This document shows, one piece after another, positions 22,536-35,566 of a stretch of DNA of 64,000 bases. Location: the NCBI GenBank assembly GCA_036924085.1, contig JAVGWX010000005.1:38579483-38643482 (forward strand), read 5' to 3'. The notes under the pieces are model-generated. The model was not told where the DNA came from and did not search any database. It worked only from the letters and a program-made list of their open reading frames with translations. This DNA comes from Ariolimax columbianus. Its lineage: Eukaryota; Mollusca; Gastropoda; Stylommatophora; Arionidae. Within the stretch, counting starts at the first letter, position 1, and every line of letters begins with the position of its first letter. Both the position numbers and the translations under genes were made by a program.

Positions 22536-23535
22536 TATTGTGTTACAACTATTCGTTGTGAGCTGCACCTCAAAGCCAAACAAAATCATTGACCAGACAT
22601 TGCAGTTGTCAACTTTCAATTTTGTGAAAAATCCAATCATTATCGATCTCCATAAAGTGTCAAGCGTTATGAAAGCACATCGTGCATTATAGATTGTTCT
22701 GGGGAATGATTACCTACAAGATGTAAAAACCCTGATAGATAATGAAAGCTGTATATATATAAATACAACGGGTGAAGATGCGTTGCTGTGAGTTGACTTG
22801 AGAGGAGATCGTTCCTGGGAAGTTTCATGTATTATTGATACCTGATGTATATGGACACTCTCTGCATTTGTGCTGTGCCATTCTGAGCCATTGGCAGGGA
22901 TTCGTTCCCACTCATCACGATTAATACCGCACTGGTTCGGTGGTTTCTTAAGCACGCTTGTGTTGGTCCGTTGTCCCCCCCCCCCCCTCTCTTGCTATTT
23001 TGCAGTTCACCATAGAGCAGCTCTTTTGGTAGACGTTAAGACGGCATGCGTTCAACATGGTTAGGCCATCTCAGCTGTGCTGTACATATCATGGTGTGTT
23101 TACTTGACATGCCTGATTACGATAACACATCTAATCCTCAGCAGTTTCAGCAGGCAATACAAGTGGAAGTGGTTTAATTTCCAGAAATAACGACTTTAGA
23201 CTGTCCAAATCTTACATGCATATACGAGGTCTAGGTAGAACAATTGACGGGTAGATTTGTACTTCTTGCTTGTCTAGATCCCTCGCATGTCCCGCGCCTT
23301 ACTATGAAGTCTATGATATATGCCATGATATATATATATACGTATGTTCACAGACACACACTCACACCCACACCGTTCATGGTTCTCTTCAACTCTAGGT
23401 TAAACTGGACAGCATAACTAGGCATGTGCTGATGATATATTGTTCCCCACAAAGCAAGAGACTGTTGGTAGGTCAAATTAACACTTGGTGACGAATAGTC
23501 CAGGAAAAATTCAGTTCAATAGGACAGCACATACT
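22536..23535. other. Unassigned spacer
   Basis: No gene recognised. Holds a C run (22976-22987) and short TA and CA runs at 23328-23375. Confidence 0.45.
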
Positions 23536-23539
23536 AGAA

Positions 23540-24185
23540 AAATATGAAGAGCATTTCTATACTTCGGTCATGCAAGGAGGTTAAACCACTTTCCCGCAGG
23601 TACCTGAGGCGAAAACCCCACATCCGATGGCAAGATCGTGCCACTGACACCGAGGTTCTCTTGAAAGCAGACATGCCAATTATCGATGCACTGCTAGAAA
23701 AAGTACGACTATTATGGGCCGGACACCTCGTCTGTATGTGAGACGAACGACTCCCAAAGAATCTCCTCTAAGGCGAGCTGAGGGCGGGATGGTGTGATAG
23801 AGGACCCCCATGGAATATTTTAAAGCCAGTCTGAGCGTCTCACAAACAAGTTGCAAGCTCCATGTCACTACCTGGGAATGTCTTGCGCAAAACATATGTG
23901 ACTTGAAGAAGGCCAGTCAAAGATGGCGTAGCTACCAGCAAAAGACCATGGTGTTAAGACAGCCCAAAGCAGACTCGAGACCCGGAAATCACTAATAGCG
24001 AAAACAACAACTTTTTCTATTGACATCGTGTGCCCATTATGCAGCAAATGTTTTCGTGCCTGCATTGGCCTATTCAGCCACATGCGATCAGGATAAGATG
24101 TGACAATGAAAATGTCGGTGGTCCTCATCAACAACGATGGACAGCTATGATTATTACTATTATTATTATTACCATTAATATTATG
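23540..24185 (+). mobile_element. RTE-like LINE C-terminus with Cys/His finger and ATT tail
   Basis: Plus strand: PHIRWQDRATDTEVLLKADM (23615-23670), IIDALLEKVRLLWAGHLV (23675-23735), DERLPKNLL, FKASLS-type sequence, WECLAQN (23873 on) and a terminal finger CPLCSKCFRACIGLFSHMRS (24030-24090), the CxxCxxxFxxRIGLxSHxR finger of this group. The element ends with a (ATT)n run at 24149-24180. RT is absent, so 5' truncated. Stops at several places. Confidence 0.88.
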
Positions 24186-24254
24186 TTTTGTGGGTAACCA
24201 GAATAATACATGATACAAATGATGATCTTCCTCAGTTGAAGATGTATGTGTGTA

Positions 24255-24692
24255 GATAATAGGAGTGGGTCGTTTATATCTTACATAAATCTAGAGGTAT
24301 CTGTCTTTCGGATATGTGAATAGGAGTAGGTCGTTTATATCTCACATAAATCTAGAGGTATCTGTCTTTCTGATATGTTAATAGGAGTGGGTCGTTTATA
24401 TCTTACATACATCTAGAGGTATCTGTCTTTCAGATATGCGAATAGGAGTGGGTAGTTTATATCTTACATACATCTAGAGGTATCTGTCTTTCAGATATGC
24501 GAATAGGAGTGGGTAGTTTATATCTCACATACATCTAGTGGTATCTGTCTTTCAGATATGCGAATAGGAGTGAGTAGTTTATATCTCACATACATCTAGT
24601 GGTATCTGTCTTTCAGATATGTGAATAGGAGTGGGTAGTTTATATCTCACATACATCTAGTGGTATCTGTCTTTCAGGTATGCGAATAGGCC
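24255..24692. repeat. 61-bp minisatellite, about 7 units
   Basis: Units of GAATAGGAGTGGGTCGTTTA plus TATCTTACATACATCTAGAG and GTATCTGTCTTTCAGATATGC, spacing 61 bp. It begins about 70 bp after the tail of the preceding LINE. Confidence 0.95.
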
Positions 24693-25635
24693 CACTGTCT
24701 ACTGAAGTCATTGCGAAAGAGAAGACAACAAGTATTATGTTGCTTCTCAATTGTAACAGACTCTCCACCTTATGGATGTGCACTCGCCACAATTAACACA
24801 GGACAGAACCACTGGTCCTTTGTGGATAAGATGTGCAGTAACTACATCATTCAATGTTGATGTTGTTATTGTTGTTGTTGTTTAATGTCCATGATGAGTA
24901 AGTTTACTCATTTCTGCGCTCTCAAAAACGCGTTACGTGGCTGGTTGCAGTGGTTTTGCTCAAATCCCGAGCGTGCTTGTAAAGGTTGATCGTGGTCCTC
25001 TAGGCGGTTGTTCTATTGTTTGTTCTATTCATTTGCGAATCGCTCACTACTACCGGTGTCACGTCGATCTCCCACCTCGTAAGCCATGTTGCCAATACGA
25101 TAGGTTGAGAGATCGTTCAGTTTTGCTTTGATAATATAACTTCTGAGACGTTGACGTCATAAATTAAGCAAAAAATCAGAACAAGAATATTATTCCGGTT
25201 ATCGAAATACGATCTTCTCCCTGACGTCACCGGCGGAAAGACAAAAGTCATTTTTAATATCATATATTATAGATCTGACAATTTCACTTGTTGGTTCGAC
25301 TTTCTTTGAAACAAAAACAAAGTTAAATTTTGTCTGAACGGGTAAAAAACGGCGTGTAGAATAAATGGAGAGAAAATGTATGACCTAGATCGAATTAGCA
25401 ATCCCATCATGAAATTTAAACTGCTAGAAGAACCACTACTGCAGGATCACACACAATGTTATTGAACAGGTTGTCTGAAAGGAGTAATCGACAGTGGTTG
25501 CACAATGATCCACGTTGTGTGAAATGGAGAATACAAAATACAGACAGTACCAAGCAAATTCGGTAGTCTGTGGTAAAGTGGTAGTAATATCATTGTGCAA
25601 TGCGTCAGTTTGTCTTTAGATTGAGTGAAACGTTT
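24693..25635. other. Unassigned spacer
   Basis: No gene or repeat family recognised. A short (GTT)n run lies at 24857-24881. Confidence 0.45.
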
Positions 25636-25639
25636 CTAT

Positions 25640-26090
25640 TCCTGCAACGTTATGGTACCAGGCCTATCACATGGACGATGTCAGACTGCCAAATGATATC
25701 CTCTACGGATAGTTAGCCATTGGGGATAGGATAATAGGTCGCCCCATACTGCGATTTAAGGAGGTATGCAAGGAGGGACATGAAGCCATGGACACGCATC
25801 GGAAAGCTCGAAAACGATTGCTCAGGATCGAGCTGTTTGGAGACAGTTGGAAGGGATATACTGTTCATAAAGACCTTCTGGCTACAGAACACAGAGAAAG
25901 ACTGACGATTAAAAAGGAACACCCCGACAAGCCAGCATTTTCAGCATGGTTGTACTGTAACAAGGACTGTCACTCGCGGATATGCAGACTATGTCGAGAT
26001 ACAGAGACGGAGCTGGACAAAACGCATAGGGTGCCAAGCGCGTGGTACATAGACTGAGACGACAATGATGGTGATGATGACATGTTGTCT
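25640..26090 (+). mobile_element. RTE-like LINE C-terminus with GAT-rich tail
   Basis: Plus strand: MDDVRLPNDILYG-stop-LAIG near 25670-25730, GRPILRFKEVCKEGHEAMDT (25738-25797), LFGDSWKGYTVHKDL, ERLTIKKEHPDK and a finger remnant YCNKDCHSRICRLC (about 25953-25994). This is the GRPxLRFKDVCKRDxKAxDI tail plus the terminal Cys/His finger of RTE-like LINEs. It is followed by GATGATGGTGATGATGACAT at 26058-26080. Only the 3' end is present. Confidence 0.8.
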
Positions 26091-26109
26091 TGTTCCATAA
26101 TTGACATTG

Positions 26110-27010
26110 ACTCATTTAGGAGATGGGTAAACTGGAATTGGTATACTCTGTAAGATGTATTCAACAAGAGGAGTGAGACAGGGATGAGTGTTATATCCTT
26201 GCATGTTTAATTTATACGCAGAACAAATATTCAAACATGTAAAGAGCGGATGCCAGGCGTGTCATTTGAGGAGTGGCAATGAATAGTCTTAGATATGCGA
26301 ATGATACAGTTTTAATAGCAAAAAGTGAGCGAGAATTACAGGGGCTTTTGGCAACAATATACAAAATACGTCAACAGTTTGCATAAGACATTAACAAACA
26401 GAGAACAAAGACTATGATAATTGGGAAAAGTGACAAGAAACCTTGTATGCGGGTACAAATAACAGATCAACTACTTGAACAATTACAGAGTTTCTCCTAT
26501 TTGGGTCATTTAATAACAGATGACGGCAGCTGTGAAAAAGAAATCAGAAGGAGAATAGATATGACCAAGAGGGTAATTGATAACATGCGACACATACTGA
26601 CATTAAAAACAGATAAATAAGGAATTTAAAATTGGAATTGTCAGGCGTTACTACTTTATGGCGCAGAAACATGGACACTGAATAACACGTTTAAAAAGAG
26701 GATTGAAATCTTCGAAATGTGGGTATATGGAAGATTGGGTCGCATTTATTGGAAAGAGAAGAAAATAAACTTGGAAGTATTGGAAAAGTTAAGTGTGACA
26801 GAGAGAATTAATGACGAAAATCAGGATTAGGCAGTTACGTTATTTTGGTCATATAACAAGCCGTACCTCTTTGTTGAACACCACACTGGAGGGTCGGGTA
26901 GAAGACAGTCGTCAAGAGGCAGAAAACGTTTTTAGTGGGCGGATAGCATCAGAAGATGGACTGGAAAAAGCGTATGAGATTGCACCATTACGGTAAGAGA
27001 TAGAATACAC
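26110..27010 (+). mobile_element. RTE-like LINE, RT palm to C-terminus
   Basis: Plus strand: RGVRQG-stop then CMFNLYAEQIFKHVK near 26170-26245, SLRYANDTVLIAKSERELQG with the catalytic box YAND at 26294-26305 (first aspartate lost), KTMIIGKSDKKPCM, FSYLGHLITDDGSCEKEIRR (26491-26550), LLYGAETWTLNNTFKKRIE (26650-26708), WVYGRLGRIYWKEKK and RIRQLRYFGHITSRTSL (26817-26873), LEGRVEDSR. Two frame changes and stops. The 5' half is missing. It starts shortly after the previous LINE tail, in the same orientation. Confidence 0.88.
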
Positions 27011-27675
27011 TGAAGATCCAATGCAGCCGGCCTTCGATGCGGATATGACACTTGAACTGAAATGAGACTGAAACGAGACACGGCTAGCATTTCTTTACGG
27101 TTACTAAAAATGCATTTAACTGTCGTATTCCTGTTACCTGCCGGGAAGCTATGTCAACTCAAAATTAAGTCTCAAATAAGACAGTGTCTTTGGGAATGAT
27201 TTATTACGGAATAAAATATTTCAATTTATTTTTATAAGTTTTTGTAAGATAAGAAGATACTTCTCACATCTTTCCTTCTTTCCAAAGAAGACAACATAGG
27301 CATGTACCAAGTCACGGCAGGATTCGCGTTAGGAAGACGCAACAACTGACGTACCTGTTTAGGTTTACGAAGGAAACGTTGTTCTTTATTCAGTTGTGCA
27401 ATGTGTAAAATCGGTATGCGAGTAAGTTCCTTAATTGAAATACTACCGTTTTGATATTTCACTCAGTGAACAAACAAATTAGGACGGTATGTCATTTTCT
27501 TAAGAGATATTAAAATTATACTGTGTATAATGGCTTTCTTTGAAATAGAATAACGTTTCGATGTGTCTGCGTTTAAAAAAAACGATACTCTAAGCCCTCA
27601 GGCAATAACAACAAATAAAATAAATAACATATTTGTTATGCCTTTACGGACAAGACTTGGATGTGAATTGAGTTA
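27011..27675. other. Unassigned AT-rich spacer
   Basis: No gene or repeat recognised. Confidence 0.45.
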
Positions 27676-27678
27676 TTA

Positions 27679-27724
27679 CACACACACACACACACACACA
27701 CACGCGGGCGCGCACGCACGCACG

Positions 27725-27755
<31 letters not shown>

Positions 27756-27787
27756 GTATATATATATGTGTGTATATGTATATATAT

Positions 27788-27876
<89 letters not shown>
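27679..27876. repeat. Compound CA / CGCA / TA microsatellite
   Basis: ACACAC run, then GCGGGCGCGCACGCACGCAC, then a long TA run with GTATATGTGTG interruptions. Apparent coding frames across it are artefacts. Confidence 0.96.
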
Positions 27877-27878
<2 letters not shown>

Positions 27879-28289
27879 TCCTATTATAATATCAGACGGT
27901 ATTGAAAACACGAAATGTGCGGTATAACCTGCTACGCAACATATATTATTGTATACTGTTATATGCTTAGCCAATTGGTCAACTTAACAATGGCCAACGG
28001 AGATGAATATTCACACAAAGTTGTTTGGAAGTCATAAAGAACTATCCACTACAGCAACCCGTATACTGAAATTGAATGTATGACGTATTATTTCTGCATA
28101 GAAAACATTAAATCAGTTGAACACGTTCTTTCCTGTGTTGCATCTTCTTTGAAAGTGAAATGTTTCAATATGTCGGCAACAGTCAGATGTGGAACATAAA
28201 AACATTTAGAAACAAAATGATAGATGTGGGGAGAGAAAACTAACAACATACTGAACTGGCTCAGTCAAAATATGCTGTCCAAGACCCGC
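27877..28289. other. Unassigned spacer
   Basis: No gene or repeat recognised. Confidence 0.45.
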
Positions 28290-28520
28290 ATCATGATTTC
28301 CTCGTATACCTTCCAGGAAACGCGATGTTTTCTTGGCAGCTTGACTAACGAGGTGAGGGATCGACGTGATCAGGCAGTAGTGAAGGACATACATATGAAG
28401 CCAAGCATTGCATAACCGTCTGGATGATCCCTGTCCATCTCCATCAGCCCGCACGTGATGTGGGGAGAGCTACTTTATCCCACCACTTACGTCCCTTTCA
28501 GGGCGCACGAAAGAGTCAAA
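28290..28520 (+). repeat. R2 dispersed repeat, copy 2
   Basis: Diverged copy of 20136-20345: CCTTCCAGGAAACGCGATG, TTGGCAGCTTGACTAACGAG, GGATCGACGTGATCAGGCAG, TAGTGAAGGACA, CACGTGATGTGGGGAGAGCT and GGGCGCACGAAAGAG in the same order. Confidence 0.55.
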
Positions 28521-28689
28521 CCATTCATTGTGGCATTCCGAACAACGGCAAAACAAGAACGGAACACACCGAAAATGATGTCGTGAACTGACAACCAGAG
28601 TATTGTATGCGTGTGTGACTATGTCAGTGTGACTTAGGCAGCTGCTTTAGCTTTAAATATATTAGCATTTAAATAGGATTGTCTTTGAA

Positions 28690-29060
28690 CGACAGACTCA
28701 TCAACCTTATCCAGCGCATGGCCTTTAGGCAATGCTAATTCTCAAACAAAGCCGACCGGCCGTCATCTAGGTCCAAAAGTCATTGATCACTTATCGGCAG
28801 AATATAAGGTCCTGGGCTACGCTTTCTATCTCTCATCAGCCCGTAGTTCCCTCTCACTATATCTTCTTGTATATTTAGGTCTACCTCTCTTTCTCTTCTC
28901 CTGGGGATTCCATGTCACTGTCTGTCTAGTTATGTTGGAGGGTACTTCATCGGCGAAGTCGTGTGGCTTAATGCTCACGTCATATCATTCTAGAGCTTTC
29001 CAACAGGATTGTTTCTCAAAGTCCAGGACTAGTTGGTGATCAGAGAGTCGCAGTCATCAC
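28690..29060 (-). mobile_element. LINE C-terminal tail
   Basis: Minus strand near 28960-28840: HDFADEVPSNITRQTVTWNP then QEKRKRGRPKYTRRYS, which matches the ALxWNPQGKRKRGRPxxTWRR block near the C-terminus of many invertebrate LINE RT proteins. Only this block and weak flanks are recognisable. Confidence 0.65.
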
Positions 29061-29159
29061 CATGTAATGGTTTTGTGGATGATGCCCGTAACCTTGTTCT
29101 TCATTGCGTTAGAAAATAGTCTTTTTTGTTTCATTGTTTCCCATCTTGTGAAGTTCATA

Positions 29160-29310
29160 TTTTGTGTCGTCAAGAGCGCGTGGCAGAATCGTTTCGAGGC
29201 CTGCCTGCCAACAAGGAGGACAGCGGTTTGAATCCCCGGTATGACATATATTGTTTTTTCTATTCGGGGTGAAATAAACAAACAATAAAACAAATTAAAA
29301 TATTTCATAA
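29160..29310 (+). mobile_element. tRNA-like SINE fragment (tentative)
   Basis: GCGCGTGGCAGAATCGTTTC resembles a tRNA A-box region, and GCGGTTTGAATCCCC, about 45 bp downstream, is one base from a B box (GGTTCGAATCC). An A-rich AATAAAACAAATTAAAATAT tail follows. The spacing fits a tRNA-derived SINE head, but no second copy of this type was found. Confidence 0.4.
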
Positions 29311-31085
29311 TGGAGAGACCGTTTTTACAAGTTTATCCGGTTAATGCGAGTTTAAAGATACATGTATGGGGATCAAGCTACTGAGGGGTGAATGTCAACG
29401 AAAGCTAATTTCTAGCGTCAGAGTCAGTGACTCAGAGCTTCCACGATCCGTATCAACCTGGACGTAATGATCCTAGATAACAGACTGCAACAGGGCAGAC
29501 TGGCTAAGGTGATATTATTGAAAAAGGCACCAAGAAATGCCACGCTAAAGTTGGGCCGAAAATTGCAAATATCTGGGTCAAGCTGTAAACTGGGACACAA
29601 ACGCATTCTTTTCTACAAACTACATTCTGCTACTTGCAAAGCCTTCTGAGGACTTGAAGAGACAATTTGAGAACGAATGAAAAAGTGTAAGGAGAACAAA
29701 TTACATGTGAAGAAGAACAATTGTGAGTGATTCAGACAATACGTTTTATGTTTGTTGAAGCAACTTTAAAAAAAATAATGCACACAATTGTAACGTTCTG
29801 AATTTAAAACATATATAGTGTGTTTATGTTAACTAAAGAACTGTGTTTTTTTTACTGAGATCGTGAATGTACAATACATCTTCTTAATTCTTCTTTGTTT
29901 GTCCTACAGCTTCTTCACAGTTACATTGTTGACGTCAGGAGACTTGTGTCAACATCGTCGTCGACCTCTAGACCCGTGGAAGGGTGACTTGTATTTGATT
30001 TGATTTATTTTCAGACTGGTAATAATGCAGTGCAGCCAAATTGTCAAACCACTAGATTTATTTGGTCTTCAATGTAGGCACTAATTAACTTTGCCCCCCC
30101 CCCCCCCCCCTCACAATCTTGTTGTAAATCCGGTTACAAATCATCTTTCCGCCTGCATTTTGCACACAGCGCAGCTCACATCTCTTGATCTTACTCTTTT
30201 ACATTTCTAACAAAGACATTGCCTGACCTTGGTAACAACATGTAGGAAGGACGAGTCAGCCTCCTCTTAGCTGAAAGATTAACTCTAGTATGTTTCAAAA
30301 TGGGTGCAATTTGAAAGTGGACAGTATTTGCTTTTCTGAATTATATGTGCGATCGCTCTGCCGGCATCAGTGAACATAATATATAGAAATTTTCTTGAGC
30401 CCTTAAGTGTTAATGATAACAATACTTAAATATGTTTGCAATCCGACTTACACTATATCATATAAATCCGGATATAAGGGGAAACTATCAAATGAGTCCT
30501 TAAAAATATGATTTCCATAATTACTAATGCAACACTATGTTTTTTATATTCGTTTATTTGCTTGTCAAATCCTAAGCATAAACAACAAACTTGTGTTCTC
30601 ATTTTCTGTCAAAACAGTTCACTGATTTGACTTTCTCCCCTGCATCAGACTGACTGGAGATATATTTCTAAAATCAAATACAGGTAGCGTTTTCACCATC
30701 TGCTAACACGATTAACTGCGTAAATGTGCACAGCAAATAATGTACCTTGAATGATGAAATAATTATCTGAGTCATTGAGGTTCATTTTCACAGTGAGATA
30801 CGAATATTTCTTAATGACATAACATTGATATATTATTTTCATTCAGCGACGTTGTAGCGAGATTACGTTGAATAAATTAACAATTAATAGGATGCTTCAG
30901 TACTGCGGTCGTTGAATTTGCATTATATTGATTTGACAGAACAGCACAAGGACCAAGACAAGGTCATCACATATATACATCAAATGGATACTGTAGAAAA
31001 TATACAGTGTTAAATGTATCACGTTTCTTGGAACAGACAAATATTTTGAATAAAGGAAAAAAAAACAATAGAACGTAGGTTAGAA
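29311..31085. other. Unassigned AT-rich spacer
   Basis: No gene or repeat family recognised. A C run of about 18 bp lies at 30094-30111. Confidence 0.5.
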
Positions 31086-31089
31086 GATT

Positions 31090-32890
31090 GATCATATGTT
31101 GTATTAGATCCAACAACGGCACGCACTGTACTGGTCACTAAAATGAGTGAATTCAATGAAAACAGTGTTAATATAGTATTAGGGCTGTACCATTATGTTT
31201 TAGTTCTACATAATACATTTATTGCATAATGTATATTCTGCGGTACGTGATCGTCTCACAAATGGAATTTGGAATACTAGAAACTCACAAATAAAACCGT
31301 GGCCATGTGTCGTCAGCAACATAAAAGAGCAATTTCAAATCACAATGGAAAATAGATGTGTTGCTTTAGAACAAAAAAATAATGATGCAGAGTATCAGTG
31401 GCAAGTTTTGAAATCATCAATTCAAGAAACTGCGTCAGATAACAATCCATTCAGGAACGCAAACAAAGAAATAAAAATCAGTAATTGATTATGGTTTATC
31501 TTTGGACAGAAGAAGCCAAATATATTGAGGACAAAAATATTCTTTAAAAATAATGTATTATATTAAAATTATATTCAAAAACACATTTATCTACCTCAAA
31601 GAACAATGTAATAACACAAAGAGACAGCATCTGCTGAGCGTTAATGTTATATATTAAAAATAAAACAAAAATTTAATACGGGATTAATACACGGTAATAA
31701 GAAAAAGTGTATTGATTCAATGATCACTAAATGCTACGGTAGATGTTGACATGAACCGCAATGCCAATCAACTTGAACACCTCCGGTTTGCAGATGACTT
31801 AAGACAGTTTTATAAGAAAATAAATAGAACAAAAAATTAGGTTATAAAAATTGTTGTTTATCCTTCAAAGTACATCCGCCTATAAGAAAAATAGACACAT
31901 CTACAAATTAATTAAGGAACATATTCGATGTTGGAAAATAGTTGTTTGTCAGAAATTAGTGCATACTTGGAAGGCATTGCCACAATGAAATAGTGGAGGC
32001 AGGGTCAATTAACTCATTCAGTAATAGATTGAATTCGCATAGTTCTTAGATCAAGGCCATTCAAAAGAAACCGGTTATACACAGAATGAAGAGCTTTTTA
32101 AATCAGAATAAAGTTGTTAAGCTATGAGATAGTACTCCTCACAGAAACAGCCGAAGACGCCAACTAGATGGTGGCTATGCTTCACAAAGTAACGGAAAAA
32201 AACGGGGTCTTAAGATGAACAACATCAAGACAAAAGTCATGTGTATAAATTTCGCTACCAATGACCGAATAATTCTCAATGGTAATAATCCGGAGGACGT
32301 GGAGAAGTATATCGAACATACATATGGACCTAAACACAGAATTAATAAGACGGCCTTGGCGACTTTCTCGTTCATAACAACGGCACTAGACACTATCCAC
32401 AACTACAGTCGTATTGGCTCATTATTCAGCTGCACAGTTTCTCCTGCAATGTGTTATGCTGCAGAAACGAAGTGATATATAAAAAAATTGGAGTCAAAAC
32501 TTACAGTGGCCCAAGCCTCACTCGAGAGACGTAAAATTGACCTCACGACCCACAACCAATGATTTAAAGGTCTTTACAACACCTGTGTACGTCACATGTC
32601 CCTGGTGAAGGATACAGTTACCCAAATAACAAAACACTGCTGAGCTTGTCACCTGATTCGAAGACCTGATGACCGTTAGGGAACAGCGACAGCGGTCTGG
32701 TACCCACGAGACAGAAGACGACCCCGAGGAAGACCCCCTAAGTGCAAGTCCGACCTCCCTCGAACTCAAAAACAACATTCATGATGCTACATACAAGAAA
32801 CATAACAACCACTGGTTATTGTGGCCCAAGACAGAAGACAGTGTCAATACAGTTGGGATCCGCAGTGGCGTAACCGGCCGTCCAGTAATC
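31090..32890 (+). mobile_element. LINE remnant, endonuclease start to C-terminus, heavily gapped
   Basis: Plus strand pieces in LINE order: VLDPTTARTVLVTKMSEFN (about 31110-31165, resembling the endonuclease N-terminus TARTALVxxxLxxYNIDI); an 88-codon linker frame at 31222-31488 with FQITMENRCVALEQKNNDAE and SSIQETASD; LEHLRFADDL near 31777-31806 (RT palm, FADD kept); MNNIKTKVMCINFATNDRII (32215-32274); PAMCYAAET then KLESKLTVAQASLERR (32440-32530); YPRDRRRPRGRPPK (32702-32745). Large parts are missing between blocks and many stops occur. The DRRRPRGRPPxRWxDDL tail is common to RTE-like LINEs. Confidence 0.78.
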
Positions 32891-33525
32891 CATTAAAATT
32901 AAGGGAAAACTAAAGGAGCCTTCAATAAATTGCAATTAGCTCAGCAATAAGGAGTCTGCTGGAAACCCATTTCAATCGACCAAACCTTTCGCACTCGAAA
33001 CATCATGGATCACAAAATAGCCATTATATTACTTTCAATAAAAATCGAAGGACTGTAAGTCCCAGACCATCTGATGATATGCCAGCACCTTTTAATGGTA
33101 AAGGTAAAGATAGGTCATATGGCAACAACTGTAGACACGAGTGAAGATTACTCTTTGTGGACTTATATTACAAGTCGCAGTCTGTGTGGGGTGGAGGTGG
33201 CCAATTCCCTTCCGTTTAGGAACATGCAATATTGATGATATAGTGACGGGGAACGACAAACATGTTGTCTGATAGAGTCCCTAAGACACGGGAAGTAATT
33301 GAGTGTACTAGATGAGCAAAGGGAACGAAAACACTTATTGATATATGTTCGGAATGCACCCATGACCTGACCTGTATAACAATTAAATACAAGATTTCAC
33401 GTTGCTTAAATAACCTGAAAGGAAGAAACATTATGATGTGCTTTGAATAATAATAGTCAGCTGAAATGTCTTGATATGTAGTATGTTCTGAACTGTAAAA
33501 AAACCAGCTCAGTTACATATATTGG
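32891..33525. other. Unassigned spacer
   Basis: No gene or repeat recognised. Confidence 0.45.
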
Positions 33526-33529
33526 CTGG

Positions 33530-33759
33530 CTGTCTCCTACATTAACTCACTGACTAATCCGTCTCAGCTAAATATCTTTGTTGACCCTCTACTAAATTTA
33601 CCTACTGACTTATCCGTCGCAGTTACATATCTTAGTTGACTCTCTGTTTCAGGTCAAGTATTAGCTAACCTATTTCATAATTTGCCCCTGTATCATCACC
33701 ACTAGTGTCCTGTCCTGATTGTCCTTGTATCAGCAGCGATAATTAAATACCTTGCCTGA
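33530..33759. repeat. Left part of a ~42-bp minisatellite split by a LINE
   Basis: Diverged units ending in TTGTCCTTGTATCAGCAGC-type sequence that continue as 35567-35960 on the far side of the inserted LINE. The last 14 bp (33746-33759, AATACCTTGCCTGA) are one arm of the target-site duplication. Confidence 0.7.
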
Positions 33760-35566
33760 AAGGTGACCCTTGAGCAGGGAGTACCCCAAGGGGGAGTACT
33801 GTCACCCACACTCTTCCTGATGTATATAAATGACATTACAGAGAATATACCAAGAAGAGTTCATAGCTCAATGTTTGCAGACGATCTGGCTATGTGGACC
33901 TCTGAAAACAATATCACCATAGCAAGAAATCGGATGCTGCAGTCCCTAACATCGCTGGAAGAGTGGGCGAACTCATGGCTGGTCAAAATAAATGAGAAAA
34001 GACCACATGTACAATATTCTCGCTACCAATCAAATCCCAAAACACCAAAATTAATTCTAAACGGCAAATACCTACAGCCAAACGAAAACCCAAACTATCT
34101 GGGAGTCACATTTGATCTGCGCATGACATGGAAAAGTCAGATCGAGAGAAACCGAATGAGAGCCAGAGAAAGAATGGCAATCATGAGGAAACTTGCTGGC
34201 ACAAGCTGAGGAGCAGACGAAATTATACTAAAGAAATTATATACTGGAAGAGTGAGACCAGTTCTCGAGTATGGCATTGCGGCATGGACAACAGCAGCAA
34301 AAACGAACTTCGACAAAGTTAGCAAACGCTAAAACCAAGCCATGAGAGTTAAAACATGAAGCATGAAGTCAACGCCAATTGTAGAACTTGAAAAGATTAC
34401 AAAATTGCAATCCATGGCCGACAAAAGAAACTGCAGAGCCCAGCTGCAATCAGAGAAACTCAGAAGACTGACTGACCACCCAATGCACCAGAGACTAAAC
34501 AATTTTGGAAGTGGGAAACTAAAGCGAAGAAACTTTGCAGAAATAGTCAAAGCAAAGATGCACGAAAACCTCCTGAACGCACTAACAACACCAAAGCCCA
34601 TCCCTACTGTACGAAAACCTACCTGGAGGCAGCATATATTTCCAGATGTGGTAGAAAATATACCAGGTATTAGAAACAAAAAATGCCAGTCTGAAAAAGA
34701 AAGAAGAGATACTACCCTGAGTTACATTACGGAAAACTACCCAAGCATGGACTGGACCCATGCATACACCGACGGTTCCGTAATAAATGCAACACAGTAC
34801 GGAGGGGCAGGATCATTCCTGAGCCTACCAAATGACAGAAAAATAACACTGTCATTCGCTACTGGAAAATACACAAGCAATTTCAGAGCAGAGGCACTGA
34901 GGGCGGCAGTGGAAGAAATGGTGACAGATAAAAGGAATAAAAGCCACATAGTCCTGCTTACAGATGCACTGGCCGTAGTCACAGCACTGAAAAGCCAGAA
35001 AAATACTGAACTTGATGATTTAAGAGCAGTACTCTGTCAACTATGCCAGCAGGCCGCACCAAAAAGAGTAGTGGTGCAGTGGGTCCCATATCACAGCAAC
35101 ATCCAAGGCAACGAGGAGGCAGACAGACTGGCAAAAAAAGGTGCAAAACTACCACAACCTGATACTAGTATGACATACGAATAGTCAAAATGGCTTATTA
35201 GAGCTAGATACATGACCAAATGGGAAACCGAATATACTGGCTACACCAAAAACGATGCCTATTACCAGTTGAACAGAAAAGAGCAGGTCGTGGTCTTCAG
35301 ATATCGCACTGGCCACAATAGACTCAGGTACCACCTATTCAACAAATTGAAGATAGGTGGCAACGACGAATGCCAGTGTGGTACCGGGAAAATGACCGCT
35401 GAGAATTTGCTGCAATACTGCCCGACATACGAGGATCAGAGAGAGCAGATGTGGTCATCACCAGTGGCAACACTAGACAAGCTCTATGGCAGTGTCGACA
35501 GCCTCAGGATGACGGCTGCTTTTTTCGAAAAAATACAGGTGTACGAAGAAGAAGAAGAAGAAGAAG
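33760..35566 (+). mobile_element. Young I-like LINE copy 1, 5' truncated, RT to (GAA)n tail
   Basis: Begins inside RT with VTLEQGVPQGGVLSPTLF. FADD is intact at 33874-33885, LGVTFD follows near 34100. A stop (34207-34209) and shift precede VRPVLEYGIAAWTTAAKT, then STPIVELEKITKLQSM. RNase H in the frame 34363-35184: YTDGS with Asp at 34771-34773, FRAEALRAAVEEM, LLTDALAVV and NIQGNEEADRLA, all four acidic positions kept. Compared with copy 3 it lacks two codons after FRAE and has a TAG at 35182-35184. The tail has RYRTGHNRLRYHL and CQCGTGKMTAENLL. It ends in (GAA)8. Flanked by AATACCTTGCCTGA at 33746-33759 and 35567-35580, a perfect 14-bp target-site duplication. Confidence 0.96.
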
